The translations under genes were made by a program, and so were the position numbers. Under the pieces are notes generated by a model, which was not told the DNA's origin, did no database searches, and saw nothing but the letters and a program-made list of their open reading frames with translations. DNA of 64,000 bases from contig SZWC01007372.1 of the NCBI GenBank assembly GCA_023375785.1, positions 64,908 through 128,907 of the forward strand, written 5' to 3'. Shown piece by piece: positions 30,143 to 47,192 of this stretch. How positions within the stretch are numbered: position 1 is the stretch's first letter; the number at the start of each line of letters is the position of its first letter. The DNA comes from Penium margaritaceum. Its lineage: Eukaryota; Streptophyta; Zygnematophyceae; Desmidiales; Peniaceae.

Positions 30143-33119
30143 AGTTGTCGCCAAATGGCGGAAACGTCTAGACCACACACCATCCGATGGTACCCACGCA
30201 CTGCTCAGGTGTAGGGATGGTAGGCATCAGATACCTTCTTTCTAGGTGTCTGTGCTACCAGATGATTATCTCATCCATCATCTTGCAACCATAGACACGT
30301 CTTCCATGATATGTATGTTATAACAATGTCCTATATTTGACAAGCTTTATACAGTCTCATACAATGTAGGACCACGCAGTCTACAAAGTTCACATGGTTC
30401 AATACAATCATTACATGAGTTGTTGACACGTGCAACATGGTGCCGGCACCAACCACCATGTCGCTTTTCAAGCCGAGGGCTCCGTAGGGAATTGATGTTC
30501 AGCCAACCCAACTGAGCCGTACGTGATAGCCACGTGTGGGCCTGGCCACAAGCAAACTTTCCCTTGGGTTCCCTTGGTTTAAACCCTTTTAGACGATGAG
30601 ATTAATTTTGATTGACCACTTCCCCGGGGCTACCACCTTGGCACAAGCTCTACAAAGAGCATTTTCCCTTCGTGGACGATTGCACATTGTTTCGACCCAA
30701 CAAGTGTTTTCTTGGGAACTTGTTGCAAGAACGCTCCTCACCAAAAGGAGGAGGATGCGTTGCTGTAATCCTAAGGCTCAACACCCACAAAGTTTACCAT
30801 GACAATTGTTTTTCATCTCATGGCTTGCTCTTCAGTGTCCAGCATGAAAACACCATGCTCAAGCATGGATGATTTTTTGCCGTGTCAACATAAGATGAGT
30901 AATGCCTCACCAAAGTTGGTGCATGAAGCTTTGTTGTATCTTCAAGTATTAAAGCCACATGTATGGCTTTGTTGTATCTTCACTCACTCTTCTGATTTCC
31001 CTATCTGGTTTGTCTGATAGATAAACCTTTTTCTTGCACAAAACCAAGGACGTTTTGTAGCTAAAGAGGGAGGAATGTAACATGGCAACCTGATTGTGGT
31101 CCATCCTATGACATCAGTAGCACAGGAGATATCATGCAGTATCATGTTGCAAAAACTCTAAGGTGCATGAGGCCAAAATCCTCGTAAGTGTAGCGTTAAA
31201 AATCAGAATGAGGTTGACGAGTAATCATCGAGCTCTTTCAGCGATTAGGCACGCTAAGTAAGGAACCGATTTTCATAAGGTGAGGTCACATGGCATCTAG
31301 AATCTTTGCCCGCCATCCTATTTGCTTTCTAAATATCCTATGATATCCCCTTAAATAATTGCAAAACATCCTATATATACCCAAGTATTTTTAGAAGCTT
31401 TGGCATAATGCTACAGTATGAAACATGTGATATTCCACCTACGTTGAGTGTACACGTGGTTCCTCTAGATGTTCCTGGTCATCCTTCTCACACGTGTGTA
31501 TTCATGCTTAAGCGGTTTTCTTGCCACTTTCACTAACGAAAGTAGCTCATGCGCCACATTTCTCCCCTTTTAAGACCAAGCCATCTTGGTTTGATGAATG
31601 GATCATGGGTCACGTTGATGGCGACAGTTGAAAAGGAGGTGTTTGGTACTCACACTCCAATGTTACTTGAAGATTCTCTACGGTGTCCCACATTAAGTAA
31701 TGGAATAGAGTCATTATGGCCAGCAATGACTCTGCAAGGCCCCTGAAACCTTCTTGATGAATTTCATTAAGTTTTCATGCTTGTCTGATTCCATAGTAGG
31801 ATAGGCCTAGGATAAGCCCTTGTACAAGATTAGGTTGAGCGAACACGACACAATGCCATTACGCTTTACAAAACGATTTCTCGCACTACTACATATCCTT
31901 GAACAAATGGCTTTGTGATGTATCACGATCATGTGTGCCATGACCACAACATGGATTCCATGTTCAACATGCATTCATGAATGTGCAAAGTGGGAATTTT
32001 CAAAGAAGATTCAACTCAATGATCCAAAGATATCATGGTACCGGGTGTGTTGTGGCTCCATCCTCGTCCTGAAGTGAGGAGATTTATGGATGAGGAATCA
32101 CAAATGCTCCCCTTGAATCCAAGATGTTAACCCACATGGCCGAGAACATCCATGTTCTGATATAGGTCCACCATGTAGCATAGTCCAGCTTCTCCACATG
32201 GTTCGTCTGCATCCCTGGCTTGTGGGTGGATAGACCAGATGGGTTGAGGATCGAAAACCCCCAATCACCTCAGTTTTGGCCTAGGGCCAAGCTTCCCATC
32301 TTGTTTGTTACATTGGCATTAGTGCGCCAAGGTCAAAGTCCCTCTTTGGATGCCGAGATGGATCCACTCCTAACCGGTATGAATGCAGGGCAAGTTGGCC
32401 TCTCCACATGGCTTGAGTGGAGACCCATGCCTGTGGGTGATTAGATGGGATGGATAGAGGGTTGGAGTGGGCCAAGATTCTTTTCCAACTGGTTACACCT
32501 GTCCTATGATGATATGTTGGTCGGTGGGTTGCGCTTTGGCGCTTGTTTCGTGGGATTTTACCCATCGGTTGAGCCGTTGAGGGGAACCATTTGTTTCAAG
32601 GGCTTTTATCTACCTGTGTATCCTTGAAAAAAATCATTTTGCTACAATTGCATCACAACCACATCCGATCCTAGTGGCCAAAAACTTTACTGTCATCAGT
32701 ATCTACCAAGAACCAACAAGAGGGTGGAGAAATTTGCTCTCCTCTGGTCCAAATTCTGACTCACATAATTCCCACAGGACAGGGATGGGAGTTTGTGTCT
32801 CACCGAGTCAGGTCGACGCTTACCCATTGGGCTAAGCCATGAACCGTAGACCAACAAACCATTATGCAGTCCTCCATCTGGTAATTGGGGTACTAGCAAA
32901 AAGAAAGCCATTGTACCCTTCAGCTGCCATTAGCCCTGAATTCCCAAGTCCATGCAAGAACACACCGGCTCAGCAGCATATCCAACTGGCCAAGCAATCG
33001 TCATTGTCATGGTGCCAAGAACCAAAATATTTTTCCTGTTTTTTTGTGCTTGCACATGGGCCATGTCTTTGCAACTAACTGGGCACAATTTGAATGTGCC
33101 ATGTGTTGCAGGAGCTCAC
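30143..33119. other. Intergenic, about 3 kb, no gene recognised
   Basis: Frames are under 110 codons, overlap one another and show no family motif. A purine run followed by TGTAAC (AAAGAGGGAGGAATGTAACA near 31062-31081) resembles the polypurine tract to LTR boundary of a Ty3-type element, but I found no matching second LTR or pol sequence. Confidence 0.4.
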
Positions 33120-33800
33120 ATCAATAGGTGTCCAAATGACATTGCTAGCAGCGGCGATGGATGCACTGGCACTGCCAGCAACAACAGCCAACCTGCTAGT
33201 GTTGCCAATAGTAGCAAGGGTTGCGCTAACATCACAAGCAGCAGTAGCTGCCTTGCTTGCATTTCCAGAAATTGAAAAGGCTACACCGGCATCAACAGCA
33301 GCAACAACCACCCTGCTGGCATTGCCATCAGTGGCAAGGGTTGTGCTTGCATCACAAGTAGCAACAGTCACCCTGCTAGTTTTGCCAGCAACAGCAAGGG
33401 CTACATTAGTATCACCAACAGCGGCAGCCACTCTGCTCACAATGCCAGCAGCAACGAGGATGATGCTAGCACCACTAGCATCACCATCCAACCTTCTAGC
33501 ATTGTGAGCAGCAACAAGGACTGCGCTGGCACCAGGAACAAGAGCAGAGTTCCTGGTAGCATTGTCAGCAGCGGCCAGGAATGCGCTTGCATCACTAGTA
33601 GCAATAGCCATGCTATTCGTATTGACAGAAGCAGCAAGGGCTATGCTGGAATCACATGCAATAGTAGGCATCCTACTAGCATTACAAGCAGTAGCCTGGG
33701 CTGTGTTGGCACTGCCACCAGCAGCAGCCACATTGGTTCTGTTGCTAGCAGCGGCAAGGTCCGTGTTGGCATCACCAGCAGGTCTCTGCCGGCATCGCTG
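33120..33800. repeat. 60-bp minisatellite, about 11 copies
   Basis: The period is clearest in translation: 20-residue units LLVLPIVARVALTSQAAVAA, LLAFPEIEKATPASTAATTT, LLALPSVARVVLASQVATVT on +. On the minus strand one frame of 218 codons (33731-33075) stays open across nearly all units (repeating NASRxxVAxxDASxxLAA-like). Units are well diverged from each other, more than in the 18-bp array. No similarity to a known protein is evident, so I call it a repeat, with minus-strand coding possible. Confidence 0.85.
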
Positions 33801-33833
33801 CTGGCAATGCTAGCAGAGATTTCATGGAAATGA

Positions 33834-35200
33834 ATTGAAAATGGCTCAAAATATATACATTGAATACCATGTGAATCATTCACCACATTACTATTTCCTC
33901 TTAAAAACCTTTCTCTCATGCCATGTTAAATTTTTTTATGTACATCCTATGTAAATCCTCAGTAGCAGTTTAAATAGACGTGACTGTAACAAAGTCGTAG
34001 TTGTTTAAGGTGGCGACTACTGTGCCTATTTTCTTCATCAACCTGGCACAGTCAGTTTTTGAATTGGAGAAGTCTCCAACATGTTGGGGAATCTTCTCTG
34101 AGAAAATCCGGGGTTCTACGACTAAGATTTTCTTAGCTTGTATAGGCCAGATTTAACTGAGGTGTCCATGTCCAATTGGAGGGAAATGGACCCTACAAAT
34201 GTAAATAGTGTGTACTGCATGCATACCAGGGTTGATTATGCCTGCTGACCGTGATTAGCCAGCATGTGTGGAGTGCAACTCTGTACTATTGAGCATTGCG
34301 CTAGATCCAGTCAGGGTGGGGCTAGACCTGACTAGGAAGTAGGGACCGCCTTCCATAAGTAACTGCATCAGCATGATCCAGCAGTAGCATACGAGGCATG
34401 GAGAGGGGACCACTCGACATTAGTGCATGCATGCACGAGTCATCAATCACATGCAGAACCAGGAGCGGGGACCGCTCTGTGTCAGCACTCACATGCACCA
34501 CTCATTAGGAGGGCGTTATGGAGGGATGACTTCCTACAGGAAGATTCCTTGGCTAGGAACATTTCTACCTGTATCCGAAAAGATTCTACCAGCTTGGACA
34601 GCTATCAACTTGCCAGCAACATGTTACAGAAGGCGGTCAGCTTGGCATTCAACTACATTAGTCATCTCCATTACTACTTACTCACTACAGTCATCAGCAT
34701 CCTCCCCTAGTGTCAAACAACGACTGAGACTAAAAATCTACTGACCATCTCTTTTCAAGATCCAAGTAAGCCCGACAGCTGTCTGCCAGCTGCCTACCAG
34801 GGTAGGATGACTCCTTTGACCACGTGAAGGCATGACTACCTCATTGTGGTGGCCCGACTACGTCCAAGACTCAAGCTACCTTAATGGACTTGTCTTGCTC
34901 AACTTTCTCCATCTGTGGGCCACAATTTTTGTCTATGCTTGAGAGTTCATAGTTATTCTATCTTAGTTGTTTGTTGTATGGTCACTTCTACTTTAGTTGT
35001 CTATGAACTACATCCATCAAGTCCCAACATCCTCTCCATCTCAGCCATGCACTCCAGCGCTATTTCTCTTAAAGCAGAGCAGTCCAAGGAGCAAGGAGCC
35101 TAGCCCTTGTTGTAGCCCACAAGCATCAACATGCTATCAGATTAAAGTTATAACTGAAAACATCTACATTCTTACTCCTAGCTAGCAGAGTTTTCATTGG
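33834..35200. other. Intergenic, possible LTR of the next copia piece
   Basis: No gene recognised. CATGCTATCAGATTAAAG near 35130 weakly resembles a primer site after an LTR end, placing a possible LTR to its left, but no partner LTR was found. Confidence 0.3.
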
Positions 35201-35216
35201 AGCATTGAATTCCAAT

Positions 35217-36050
35217 CATGGACAACATTAGCTATATGGAGATGGAGAATCCAAGATGGAGCACAGAAGAGCGCGTCTCATTCCCTATCAAATAGCCACG
35301 TATTGATGAAGTCTTTATAATCCAACCAAATGCAATCAAATAATCCAACCAAATGCAATCGCAAGCAGTGGCCCGGGCCAGCTGATCGAATCAGATCCTG
35401 ATATTACGTGTTGCTTTTGCATAAATAAAGGACACCTCAAGAAAGAATGCTTCACGAGATATCAAGATGGAGAAAGGGAGGATGAAAGGTAACTTCAATG
35501 GAAAGAAGCGAGTGGGAGAGAAGAAGGAGAGTAGATGCGGAAAGGATAAGAGGCTAATATTGAGTCCATCAAGAAGGCAATGGGAGAAGGTAAAGGAGAG
35601 TAGCTTGATGACGCTATCTTTTTCTTTGTTCTAGCTCTACGAAACTCAGAGCAACAAGCTGGTTCACTCGCCAGATATCTGGTACTTGGACAGCTGTTGT
35701 ACCTTGTTAATCACGAACCACAAAGCTTGCCTCCACCACTTTGAGCCCTCTGAGAGGATTTATGTGACAGTTGCTTGCCAAGCAAGTTCCAGTGTTGGAA
35801 AAGGGTATGATGACAGTGACAGATATGACAGAGCACAGGCCAAGTTTGGCAACGTATATATGTAACATCACCATTAATCTCTTCTCCCTCGGCCAACTCA
35901 TGAGATGAGGAGCACTTGTCACCAGCAGCGGTGTGAACGAAGGGATATCCGACATGACAGTCACATGCCAAACTCTTGGGATAAACCTTCCACGCTCGAC
36001 CCCTTGGTGTGTCGGCCAACCCTTGAGATGTCGTTTGACCCTCTCCTACC
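35217..36050 (+). pseudogene. Decayed Ty1/copia Gag knuckle and protease
   Basis: A plus-strand remnant of another copia lineage. A canonical zinc knuckle C-x2-C-x4-H-x4-C is intact at 35409-35450 (CCFCINKGHLKKEC). The protease block follows near 35680-35760 as WYLDSCCTLLITNHKA, where relatives have W-x-L-D-S-G-A-x-x-H-M-x-N-x-K; the Gly of DSG is Cys here. Further on, ITINLFSLGQLM near 35860-35905 fits the NLLSxGQL strand at the end of protease. Stops occur in between. A possible Gag start, MDNISYMEMENPRW, is at 35218. Confidence 0.75.
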
Positions 36051-36982
36051 AACAAGACCGCTAGTAGGAGAATTGGACAATGAATGAATTTTTAGACATG
36101 ATAGATCAATAGAAGAAAATGCACAAAGTATTTGGGTTATATTGGCATGCCTAGAACAACCACGAGGTTTCCTTATGTACCAACCCCTATGAGCCAACTG
36201 AGAGCTCCTCGGTGCTCCAAAGCTCTCTATTGAGGTGCAATCACAAAAAAAAGCACATGCATCATGCAGTATGTATTGTGAGATCTCCAACGCATGAAAG
36301 AATGCCTCACTCCATGGAGAAATGGCTGGGTTATGGTCGTTTGAGTGCTCCACACGTGACTCCCGCTAGCAGCACCACTAGCAGGGATCGACTACCCAAA
36401 GCACCCGTGCCTGCAAATGCACCTCCAACTACCATCCTGAAGTGCCCATGGACCCCAATGAACCTTGCCTCATTGGTCAAGCATCCATCCAGGGGCACTT
36501 TGGCTGCAATGGGCAAAACATTTGCTCCGTCGTAATTGGGGTCGATTCGTTATGTTTCCTGTTTTCTGGAGGTATTCCTCCCACCTTTTCACGGTCGTAT
36601 CTTTCTCGTACCCACACCGAATGACCCGGTTCTTGGATCAAATATACACATTTTCACGTAGAATTTAATGCATACATCAAAACATGCATCTGAATTCAGT
36701 ATGATGATGTAAGCACCGCCTCGACCGGCAACTCGCATAACAAGCGATGAGGACAACACACACAAAATCCATAATGAAAGAAGTTTCGCACAAGGTCAAG
36801 TCCTTCTTCATGGCATGATTGAGGTAGAATTCAGCATACCAAATCAGGATTATACGGATTGCTCATACAAAGCAGTAAATCCACACCAATTGACAGGTGT
36901 GAACATTGTGGTGCAGCACAAGAGGCATGGCCACCTTAGTAACCAGCTAGTGGAACGCATGGTGAAGAAGTGACAAGTAGAA
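36051..36982. other. Between two copia remnants; no domain recognised
   Basis: Open frames on both strands are short and unrecognised. It probably contains eroded element sequence. The two remnants on its sides face opposite ways, so a rearrangement or two insertions meet here. Confidence 0.3.
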
Positions 36983-37720
36983 TTACTCAAGGAGGTTCGA
37001 TGTTGTTGAGCACTTGGCTTTCCACCCTTGACGTGTAAGATTCTCATAGAAAACTATGTTACGACTGGAGACGATGTGTTTGTTTATACTGTATAACTCC
37101 AATCCTTGCATTTTGATCTTTCTTCCCACAAAGACACCCCATGTTGCTTTGTCAGCAAGCTTCTTAAAGTTTTCCTTTAGGACAAGAAAGAGTGCCAAGC
37201 AGCCCAAGGTGCAAAGTATGCTGATGTCTGGCTTGCCATCATTCTATGCTTGCAATGGTGTCATGTCTGAAAGAGACATGTGTGCCAAGCGATTTGGGAC
37301 CCAAACTGCTTATCTCAAAGCATACAACCACCAGGAGTTTTCCAACTGTTTTTCTAGCAGCATGAAACCAAATGTCTCCTAAGTAGTGGAGTTCTCCGTT
37401 TCAGCAACTACGTTCTGGTACGGGGTGTGGGGTATTGAGAATTTTATGGCCCATGTCGTCAAGCTGTGAAATTAACCCTGTGTTGGTGTACTTACCAACA
37501 TTGCCAGTACAAAGGACTTATAGATCCTTGTTTTTGTGCATCTCTACCATTTCCATCCACTTGAAGAATTTTGTTGATGCTTCGTCTCTGGTTCACAAAG
37601 GGTCGCTCCACTCAAAACGTGTCACATCGTCCAAAAATGAGAAAGAAGCGGTTTCCTCCATGCACTATCGTTGAAGGGAGCGGTCCACATATTTCATTGT
37701 GGAACTAACTTAAAATTTTC
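36983..37720 (-). pseudogene. Decayed Ty1/copia integrase
   Basis: A minus-strand remnant. Reading down from about 37690 across several frames: a SFLDDVTRFEW block (relatives: T-F-x-D-D-x-S-R-x-x-W), EASTKFFKWMEMVEMHKNK, VLCTGNVGKYTNTG (relatives: L-R-S-D-N-G-G-E-Y-T; both acidic residues are lost), then the C-terminal module in an open 74-codon frame: LADKATWGVFVGRKIKMQGL and HIVSSRNIVFYENL. Stops and shifts are frequent. It may be the pol part of the same old family as the + strand knuckle/protease piece at 35.2-36.05 kb, inverted. Confidence 0.75.
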
Positions 37721-42319
<4,599 letters not shown>

Positions 42320-43168
42320 AGAAATGCTAGGCAGCAAGTTGGGGCAGCAGCGTTGTTGATGCAGCGTGCGGGCTTCCACGCTCGTTGCTTAAGTCTGCTG
42401 CCCCCTCAGTCTGATGCTCTAAAGACGGAGTCTGGAAGCTCTGGGTTTGTTACTCATAAGTGTGCGCGCCAGTGGTTACGCCAGAAAGCAGCTGGAAACT
42501 GAAAGTAGCTTATTAGCAATGAACAATGAGCAACAATGGGAGACCCCTCCAAGTTCTAGCCACCCCCAACTAGTCTAGAACTTGTTACTTTGCTAACCAG
42601 CCAATCGGAAAATAGTGCTAGACCTATTTTCTGGCAGGCAGGGTTTTCTCGGTGAGCCCTGCCACACGCCCGACAGCCCAAAACCCAGGCATCGTTCGTT
42701 TTGCGTGAAAACTGGACCATACCATAATACCAACGCTGCAAACGCAGTTGTGCGGTCAGAATCAGCTAGAAAAGTAGTAGCAAAGAGTTACAGCTGCCCG
42801 AACCCAGGCAGTGCCTACGACAGCGAGTGATGCCAAACAGGGCCACACCGCAAGAAAGATGGACCCTAGGCATAGCATGATGCTGCAAACGCAATGCCAC
42901 AATCAGAAACAGCGCTGGGTGCATGTAGACAACATCTGCAATGGTAGTGACCGCCGGCGGCCCGACCGCCGAGGAGGCCTGCCGATGGAGCTGAGCGCGT
43001 CACCGGAGGGAGGAGACTCAAGCGAACTATGAGTGGGCCTCAACGTGTGTCGGCTCCACCGAGCGACACTCCAGTAGCGTCGAGTCTCACCGTCAGTCAT
43101 CTGTATGCCGATGTACACAAGCCGGGAAGACACAACAGAGTACAATAAGAAATGCACAAAAACCAACA
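42320..43168 (-). repeat. Copia C 3' LTR
   Basis: 849 bp, minus strand TGTTGGTTTTTGTGC... to ...CTAGCATTTCT. Homologous to both orientations of LTR sequence at 49.9-51.07 kb. Confidence 0.93.
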
Positions 43169-43180
43169 CTCCCCCATGAC
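43169..43180 (-). other. Copia C polypurine tract
   Basis: Minus strand GTCATGGGGGAG directly before TGTTGG; the same tract as in D and E. Confidence 0.85.
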
Positions 43181-43256
43181 TCATAGGCGTAGTGCACATG
43201 TGCAGGCAGACTCCTCCAGGCCACACAGAGACGCAGGCAGGGGCAAGGAGAGCCAC

Positions 43257-44075
43257 TCATGTACGCATGCAAATCGAACTCACAACCTTCTTGAACGGAT
43301 CGCGCTTCACTGCATTGGTCAAGAAGTCAGCCAGCCGTCCTGCTGTCTCAACCCACACGATGCTGATGCTGCCGTCATGCAACAACAAACGCACATAGTG
43401 ATACTCAACATCGATGTGCTTTGTGCGTGTGTGATGCACGCCATCATTGTCGATGATGGCAATGGCACTCTCATTGTCATAATGCAACGTGATGGATGTG
43501 ACAGACTCATGCAATTCGGACAACAGACGACGCAACCACACACTCTCACACGCGCCTAAGCCAAGGGCAACGTACTCCGCCTCAACAGTGCTGCGTGAAA
43601 TGCACCCCTGCTTGCCACTGCGCCAGGACACAGCTGTGCCGCCAATCAGAAAGATCCAGCCTGTGCGACTTTTACCGTCCAGACTGCCGGCCCAGTCATT
43701 GTCGGTGTAGCCTACTACGACAACAGACGGCTGGCGGCGGAACATGAGACCTCGCCGAGGAGTAGAGACAACATAGCGCAATACTCGGATTGCGGCCTCG
43801 AAGTGGAGGTGACGCGGCTTCCAGAGAGAACTAGGCCAAGAGGTTGACGGCGAACGCATGTCTGGGCGTGTCATCATCGCCAGGAACATCAGTGACTCGA
43901 TGACTCGCACGTTCGTGGTCACGTCAACTGGCTCCCCCGCAATAGCTAGGTGAGGGCTCTTCAGCTTCACCTGGCCATCAGGTGACATGGGTGAGCATGC
44001 GCTCGGCACGAGTGGCAGGTCGTCCGCAAAGCGGGTGGACAGAGTCTGCACATAGGCAGCCTGGTAGATGTGCAC
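43257..44075 (-). pseudogene. Copia C RNase H and RT connection
   Basis: A 272-codon open frame. Blocks in order: [94 protein letters not shown] and VETAGRLADFLTNAV. The catalytic Asp and Glu positions look intact. A TAG separates this frame from RT just upstream (44076-44081). It is the best preserved RNase H in the window. Confidence 0.93.
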
Positions 44076-44081
44076 AACGCC

Positions 44082-45072
44082 CTAGAAGCGATCATGCTCG
44101 AGTTCCATGCCGAGGAAGACTCGGGCAGATCCGAGATCCTTCATCTCGTAGGCGGCGTGTAGCAAGTCTTTGACACGCTGGATGGCAGCTGTGTCTAGCG
44201 ATGCGATGAAGAGATCGTCAACGTAAACTAGAACAGCACCAAAAGTCTGGCCTCGCGGACTGACAAACAGTGTGGGGTTAGCGGTGCTGCACTGGAGTCT
44301 GTCGCGAAGGAGCGTGCTGCTGATCTCCTGGTTCCAGCGCCGAGGCGACTGCTTCATGCCATAGAGGGCCTTCCGCAGCCGCCAGACTCTCCCAGTGCCA
44401 TCGTCGAAGCCTGGGGCTTGCACCATGTAGAGCTTCTCACCCTCCAGTGAGCCATGGAGAAAAGCGCTGCTCACGTCCATCTGATGCACCTCCCACCCAT
44501 GTTGGGCAACCAGGCTGAAGAGAGCCCGGCTAGTAGAGAACCAGCCGACAGGGGCAAAGATCTGGTCGTACTCGACCCCATGGATCTGGGCAAACCCCTT
44601 GGCTGTGAGAAGGGCCTTGTACTTGTCCAAGGACTCGTTGGGTTTCCACTTGCGCCGAAAGACCCACTTGGCGCCGATGGTCTTCCGCCCTAGAGGAAGG
44701 TTGACGAGGNTCGTCGAAGCCTGGGGCTTGCACCATGTAGAGCTTCTCACCCTCCAGTGAGCCATGGAGAAAAGCGCTGCTCACGTCCATCTGATGCACC
44801 TCCCACCCATGTTGGGCAACCAGGCTGAAGAGAGCCCGGCTAGTAGAGAACCAGCCGACAGGGGCAAAGATCTGGTCGTACTCGACCCCATGGATCTGGG
44901 CAAACCCCTTGGCTGTGAGAAGGGCCTTGTACTTGTCCAAGGACTCGTTGGGTTTCCACTTGCGCCGAAAGACCCACTTGGCGCCGATGGTCTTCCGCCC
45001 TAGAGGAAGGTTGACGAGGTTGTACACGTGGTGCTGTCGGATGGCAGCAAGCTCATCGGCGCAGGCAACGTC
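44082..45072 (-). pseudogene. Copia C reverse transcriptase
   Basis: The RNA/DNA-dependent DNA polymerase. It shows IGAKWVFRRKWKPNES, AKGFAQIHGVEYDQIFAPVG, HQMDVSSAFLHGSLEGEKLY, RVWRLRKALYGMKQSPRRW, VLVYVDDLFIA (intact YVDD near 44228-44217) and MKDLGSARVFLGME. The open stretch is interrupted only by the assembly join at 44710, where 309 bp are repeated; without it the domain would be essentially whole. Confidence 0.93.
44401..45019. other. Contig-overlap duplication around the single N at 44710
   Basis: 44401-44709 is repeated as 44711-45019 with no difference that I can see. Confidence 0.9.
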
Positions 45073-46101
45073 CTAGTGTGCGGCCTCAAGAGAGGCTGGT
45101 GCCTCGCGCAAGGTGGCTGGGTCCTTCGGGCATGCTGTGGAGGACATTAAGAGAGCGGTTGCATCTCGAGCTCCAGGTGGGATGCACGTGAGTGCAGCCA
45201 CAACAGCGTGCCGATGCTCGTGATGAAACATGGCGTAGCCTAGTGCGGAACCCGGGTGAAGGTCTGCAATGATGGCCAAGGTGATCAAGCCGAGGGCCTT
45301 GGTGTCAGGATCCCCACTCATGACCGTGGGAGTGGAGTAGACACGTGGAGCCACAGGAGGCCGAGGTGCCACGGAGCACGATGCCACAGTCTGCACGCTC
45401 ACCGACAGCCTGGGTCGGAGGCTGCCGCCTAGGCCACGTGTGTAGCGTGGCAGGGCAGGAGATGGCACTGAGTCCGACAGGCCAACGGAGGCAGACGGGG
45501 CTGCTAGCCCGGAGGGGCCAATGGATGCAACCGGGGTTGCTGGCCGAGAGGAGTCAGCGGATGCAAACGGGGCATCTGGCCCGGAAGGGCCAGCAGATGC
45601 AACTGGGGCTGCTGGCCCGGAACGGCAAGCGGATAGAACCAGGGTTGTTGTCCTGGAAGGGCCAGCGGACGCAACTAGGGCCACCGACACGGAGGGGCCA
45701 TTGGACGCGACTGGGGCTGTTGGCCCGGAGGGGCCAGCGGATGCGACTGGGACTGCTGGCTCGGAGGGGCGAGTGGACGCGCCTGGAGCTACTCGCCAGG
45801 AGGGGCCGGTGGGCAAGAGTGGGGCTGCCAACCCGGAGGGGCCAATGGACGCGACTGGGGCTGCTGGCATGGAGGGGCCAGCAGACGCGATTGGGATTGC
45901 CGACCTGGAGGGGCCAGTGGACGCGACTGGGACTGTTGGCTCGGAGGGGCCAGTGGACGCAACTAGGGCTCCTGGCCCAGTGGGGGCAGTGGACGCGACT
46001 GGGGCTACCGGCCCAAAGGGACTAAGGGATGTGTCACCCGAAAGCGACAGGACGGAGGACGGACTCACCACTCCCCCACGCGACGATATAGACACATACA
46101 A
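45073..46101 (-). pseudogene. Copia C integrase-RT linker with 12-residue repeats
   Basis: A 342-codon open frame joining the integrase tail to RT. Its first half is a collagen-like-looking repeat of 12 residues, consensus VASTGPSGPAAP, about 14-16 times (DNA period 36 bp, about 45470-46020). It ends with GDPDTKALGLITLAI and a conserved segment also seen before RT in A, D and E. The linker of A, D and E is P/S/T-rich but not periodic. The role of the linker is unknown. Confidence 0.85.
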
Positions 46102-47010
46102 GCCGGAGCAAATGAGGTTGTGGAGAAACAGGTCCTCGAAGAAGAGGGCATCCCAAGACTCGACGATGCAGTGCAGAGATGGATCCTAAAAGCGCCAGGC
46201 TTTGGACTGATGAGAGACACCAAGGAAGGTGTAGGGACGTCCGCAGGGGGCGAGCTTGTCGCTTTGCCGCGGGGCGGGCAGCCGCACAATGGCCACGTAG
46301 CTCGAGACGTGAGCTAGGCGAAGGTCAGCACGCTGACTGCACCAATGCTGGTACGGTGTGGACAGGCTGGGAAGGGGACCGTGGGGAACCCAATTCCGGA
46401 CCCATGTTATGTAGGCCATGGCTTCAAAATATAAGTCATCAGAGAGACCAGACTTAACCCGCATGGTGCGGACGGCATCGACCATGGTACGGTTCCACTG
46501 TTTGGAGACACCATTTTGGGCGAGCGTGTAGGGCACAGATGTCTCATGGTGGATACCACGAGAGGCGAGAAAGGTTGTGGTCTCACCCATGTACTCACCA
46601 CCACGATCGGAGCGGAAGCGGCAAAGAGAGCGACCACACTCCGCAAAGACAAGCCATTCCTGGATGGCATGGGCGACATCGCTTTTCTGCCGAAGGCAGA
46701 AGACTTAGCGGTAGCGAGAATAATCATCAGTGAGTGTGACGACATAGCGACCATGCTCTCCGACGGACTCGGTGGGGAGAGGGCCCATGACGTCAGAATG
46801 GACCAGGTCGAGAGGGGCGGATGCACGGGAGGAAGACAAAGGGTATGTGGACCGGTGCATCTTGCCCTGAGCGCAATCAATGCACTCTGTGAGGCACGAG
46901 AGAGGGAAAGTCTCCGGGTCAAGTCCCTTGGCCAGCTGGGTGCGGAGCATGCTATCGATGGCAGTAGAGTGGATGTGGCAAAGGCAACGGTGTACTAGGC
47001 AGGTGAGCTA
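46102..47010 (-). pseudogene. Copia C integrase
   Basis: Minus-strand pieces: CIDCAQGKMHRSTYPLSSSRA (finger end), DLVHSDVMGPLPTESV (first Asp), VVTLTDDYSRYR then a stop (TAA/TAG at about 46706), a segment read in another frame to 46590, GIHHETSVPYTLAQNGVSKQWNRTM, FEAMAYITWVRNWVPHGPL and PCGRPYTFLGVSHQSKAWRF. In QNGVSKQW the usual catalytic Glu position (ER in E) is Lys, so the active site is lost. Confidence 0.88.
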
Positions 47011-47192
47011 AGGAAAAAGCTTACTGGTGACAAATACATGGCCTATGGCAGCCGACGGGGAGGAGACTATGGGGGAGGAGGACATACGAGGTACATGCCA
47101 CAGGTTGCCATGGGTGGTGGCGTGTAGCACGACAAGACCAGACGAACGCAACGACACAGTACCAACACCACGCCAATGCACAATGTCCATGC

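Noticed and set aside
31062-31081. Polypurine tract to LTR boundary of a Ty3-type element
   Set aside because: No second LTR, primer site or pol sequence was found nearby; a purine run before TGTAAC is too common by itself.
34950-35130. LTR and primer site of the 35.2-kb copia remnant
   Set aside because: TGCTATCAGATTAAAG matches the usual TGGTATCAGAGC only partly and no partner LTR was found.
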